A stretch of 64,000 bases of DNA from Cedecea neteri. Lineage in GTDB: Bacteria > Pseudomonadota > Gammaproteobacteria > Enterobacterales > Enterobacteriaceae. The DNA is taken from contig NZ_CP009458.1 of assembly GCF_000758305.1 (NCBI RefSeq), positions 3,286,001-3,350,000 on the forward strand, in the 5' to 3' direction. Below, one piece after another: positions 62,740-64,000 of this stretch. The number at the start of each line of letters is the position of its first letter. Positions within the stretch are counted from its first letter, which is position 1. The notes under the pieces are model-generated. The model was given only the letters and a program-made list of their open reading frames with translations. It did no database searches and was not told the origin of the DNA. The position numbers and the translations under genes are program-made.

Positions 62740-64000
62740 GTAATAATCCCCCGGCAGGATACAGCCACAACCATCACCGGCTCGCGGTGAAGGGCTGCGA
62801 ACCGGCCCTCGACGTGCTGGCGTTTACCGGCGAAGAAGCCCTGAGCAAACCGTTCAGCTACCGCATTGAGTTCACCAGCGAGAGCCACGCCATCAGCAAA
62901 GAAATGATGCTGATGCAGCCTGCCTCGCTGACGCTTCTGGCCCCGGTGGACCAGGGCTACGGTATCAAAGTACAGCAGCCGGTGCGGGTGATTCAGGGCG
63001 TGGTCAGCGGCTTTGAGCGCCTGAACACGTCCCGGGACGAGACTCATTATGCCCTGACGCTGCAGCCCCGGCTGGCGCTGCTCGACCGTTCGGTTCAGAA
63101 CGCCATTTATCAGGACATGTCCGTCCCGCAGATTGTCGAAAAAATCCTGCGCGAGCGCCACAACATGCGTGGCCAGGACTTTGTGTTTTCACTTGCCAGA
63201 GAGTACCCGCGCCGCGAGCAGGTGATGCAGTACGGCGAGGACGACCTGCACTTCATCACCCGCCTGCTGGGCGAGGTGGGCATCTGGTTCCGCTTTACCA
63301 CCGACACGCGGCTCAACATCGACGTGGTGGAGTTTTACGACAGCCAGCAGGGCTATGAGCGGGGGCCGGAGTTGCCTTCGGTGCCGCCGTCGGGCCAGCA
63401 TTCACAGGGCATGGATTCGGTGTGGGAGATGGTGAGCCACCATCGCGTGGTGCCGCAGAAGGTCAGCACCCGGGATTACAACTACCGGCAGGCCACGGCA
63501 GAGATGACCGCGCAGGTGGATGTGACGCGGGGCGACACGACCACCTGTGGGGAGCACTACCGCTGGGCCGACAACTACCTGACGGCGGGCAGCGCTTACG
63601 ACCTGACCCCGGCGCCTGAATCGGGCGTGTTTTACGCCCGGATGCGCCACGAACGCTACCTGAACGGGCAGACGCAGGTCCAGGCCCTCACCAGCAGCCC
63701 GGTGCTCTCGCCGGGTCAGGTGCTGACCGTTACCGGCGGCTATGAAGTGGCGGAGGTGTTCGCTCAGGGCGTGCTCATCACGGGCATGACCAGCCATGCC
63801 CGTCGCGACAGAAACTTTGTGGTGAATTTTCACGGCATCCCGGACAGCACGGATTTTGGGTTCCGCCCCGAGCCCGGCAGCCGGCCGGTGATGGCCGGCA
63901 CGCTCCCGGCACGTGTGACCAGCACGACAGAAAACGACACCTACGGCCATATCGACAAAGATGGCCGCTACCGCGTCAGTATGCTGTTTGACCGCGCCAG
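62736..64000 (+). CDS. vgrG: T6SS spike protein VgrG (TssI), 3' end beyond window
   Basis: The frame stays open from the ATG at 62736 (ATGA overlap with the clpV stop) to the window edge, giving 421 codons. Sequence: HHRLAVKGCEPALDVLAFTGEEALSKPFSYRIEF, then YPRREQVMQYGEDDLHFITRLLGEVGIWFRF, the gp27-like part of VgrG, and the start of the gp5/OB region near the end (YGHIDKDGRYRVSMLFDRA). Any C-terminal effector extension, adaptor or toxin-immunity genes would lie outside the window. Confidence 0.93.
   Translation, partial: MSNNPPAGYSHNHHRLAVKGCEPALDVLAFTGEEALSKPFSYRIEFTSESHAISKEMMLMQPASLTLLAPVDQGYGIKVQQPVRVIQGVVSGFERLNTSRDETHYALTLQPRLALLDRSVQNAIYQDMSVPQIVEKILRERHNMRGQDFVFSLAREYPRREQVMQYGEDDLHFITRLLGEVGIWFRFTTDTRLNIDVVEFYDSQQGYERGPELPSVPPSGQHSQGMDSVWEMVSHHRVVPQKVSTRDYNYRQATAEMTAQVDVTRGDTTTCGEHYRWADNYLTAGSAYDLTPAPESGVFYARMRHERYLNGQTQVQALTSSPVLSPGQVLTVTGGYEVAEVFAQGVLITGMTSHARRDRNFVVNFHGIPDSTDFGFRPEPGSRPVMAGTLPARVTSTTENDTYGHIDKDGRYRVSMLFDRA

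Noticed and set aside
1..64000. tRNA, rRNA genes, prophage or insertion sequences
   Set aside because: No cloverleaf-like gene, rRNA segment, integrase or transposase was recognised on either strand; the acquired-looking parts lack visible mobility genes or attachment-site repeats.

Overview
The window is chromosome from a member of the Enterobacteriaceae. Gene order from tqsA through mdtJ-mdtI, ydgD, ydgU, asr, ynfM, ynfL, mlc, bioD2 and clcB follows E. coli. The block clcB - osmVWXY - dmsD - ynfE/F - ynfD - ynfC follows the Salmonella arrangement as I remember it, and azoR-hrpA is also as in enterics. A type VI secretion (T6SS) operon, a GH5 cellulase, an M32 carboxypeptidase and a Vibrio-like VxrABC set point away from E. 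coli and Salmonella towards an Enterobacter/Kosakonia/Cedecea-like genus; the sequence alone does not fix the genus.

Layout. 1-830: an AT-rich patch with two related two-helix membrane proteins, each next to the tail of an upstream reading frame. 0.9-8 kb: Kup-like K+ transporter, a TetR repressor with its MFS efflux pump and twin operator, an esterase-like hydrolase, TqsA, and the spermidine exporter MdtJI with a probable MdtU leader peptide. 8.2-12.5 kb: an insertion relative to E. coli, holding a CHASE4-like/GGDEF/EAL protein, an exported ClpP-like protease and a second RodA. 12.5-21.4 kb: the syntenic core ydgD-ydgU-asr, M32 carboxypeptidase, ynfM/ynfL, mlc, bioD2, clcB. 21.5-25 kb: OsmU-type osmoprotectant ABC importer. 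25.3-29.8 kb: dmsD, a frameshifted ynfE/F without its B and C subunits, ynfD, ynfC. 29.8-35.9 kb: a ketose (probably tagatose) PTS operon with its own kinase and aldolase, divergent from a DeoR regulator and a second sugar kinase. 36-38.9 kb: VxrA/VxrB/VxrC-like sensor, regulator and DUF2861 protein, followed by a GH5 glycosidase. 40.3-41.8 kb: paaX-paaY without the paa catabolic genes, then an array of 53-bp repeats. 42-53 kb: azoR, hrpA, O-methyltransferase, YdeP-like molybdoenzyme, GNAT, an HTH-only protein and a PAS-GGDEF-EAL protein. 53.6-64 kb: T6SS genes tssB, C, K, L, an OmpA-type protein, hcp, clpV and the start of vgrG, running off the right edge.

How genes work together. The T6SS operon is preceded by a perfect FNR-type palindrome near a -10 element, and hcp is followed at once by a strong terminator, which would set high Hcp output relative to clpV-vgrG. 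A VxrAB-like system, known in Vibrio cholerae to control T6SS and cell-wall homeostasis, lies 15 kb upstream, and the window also has a solitary RodA paralogue. The PTS operon encodes a complete route from uptake to triose phosphates. The main signs of decay are the single-base deletion in ynfE/F and the orphan paaXY.
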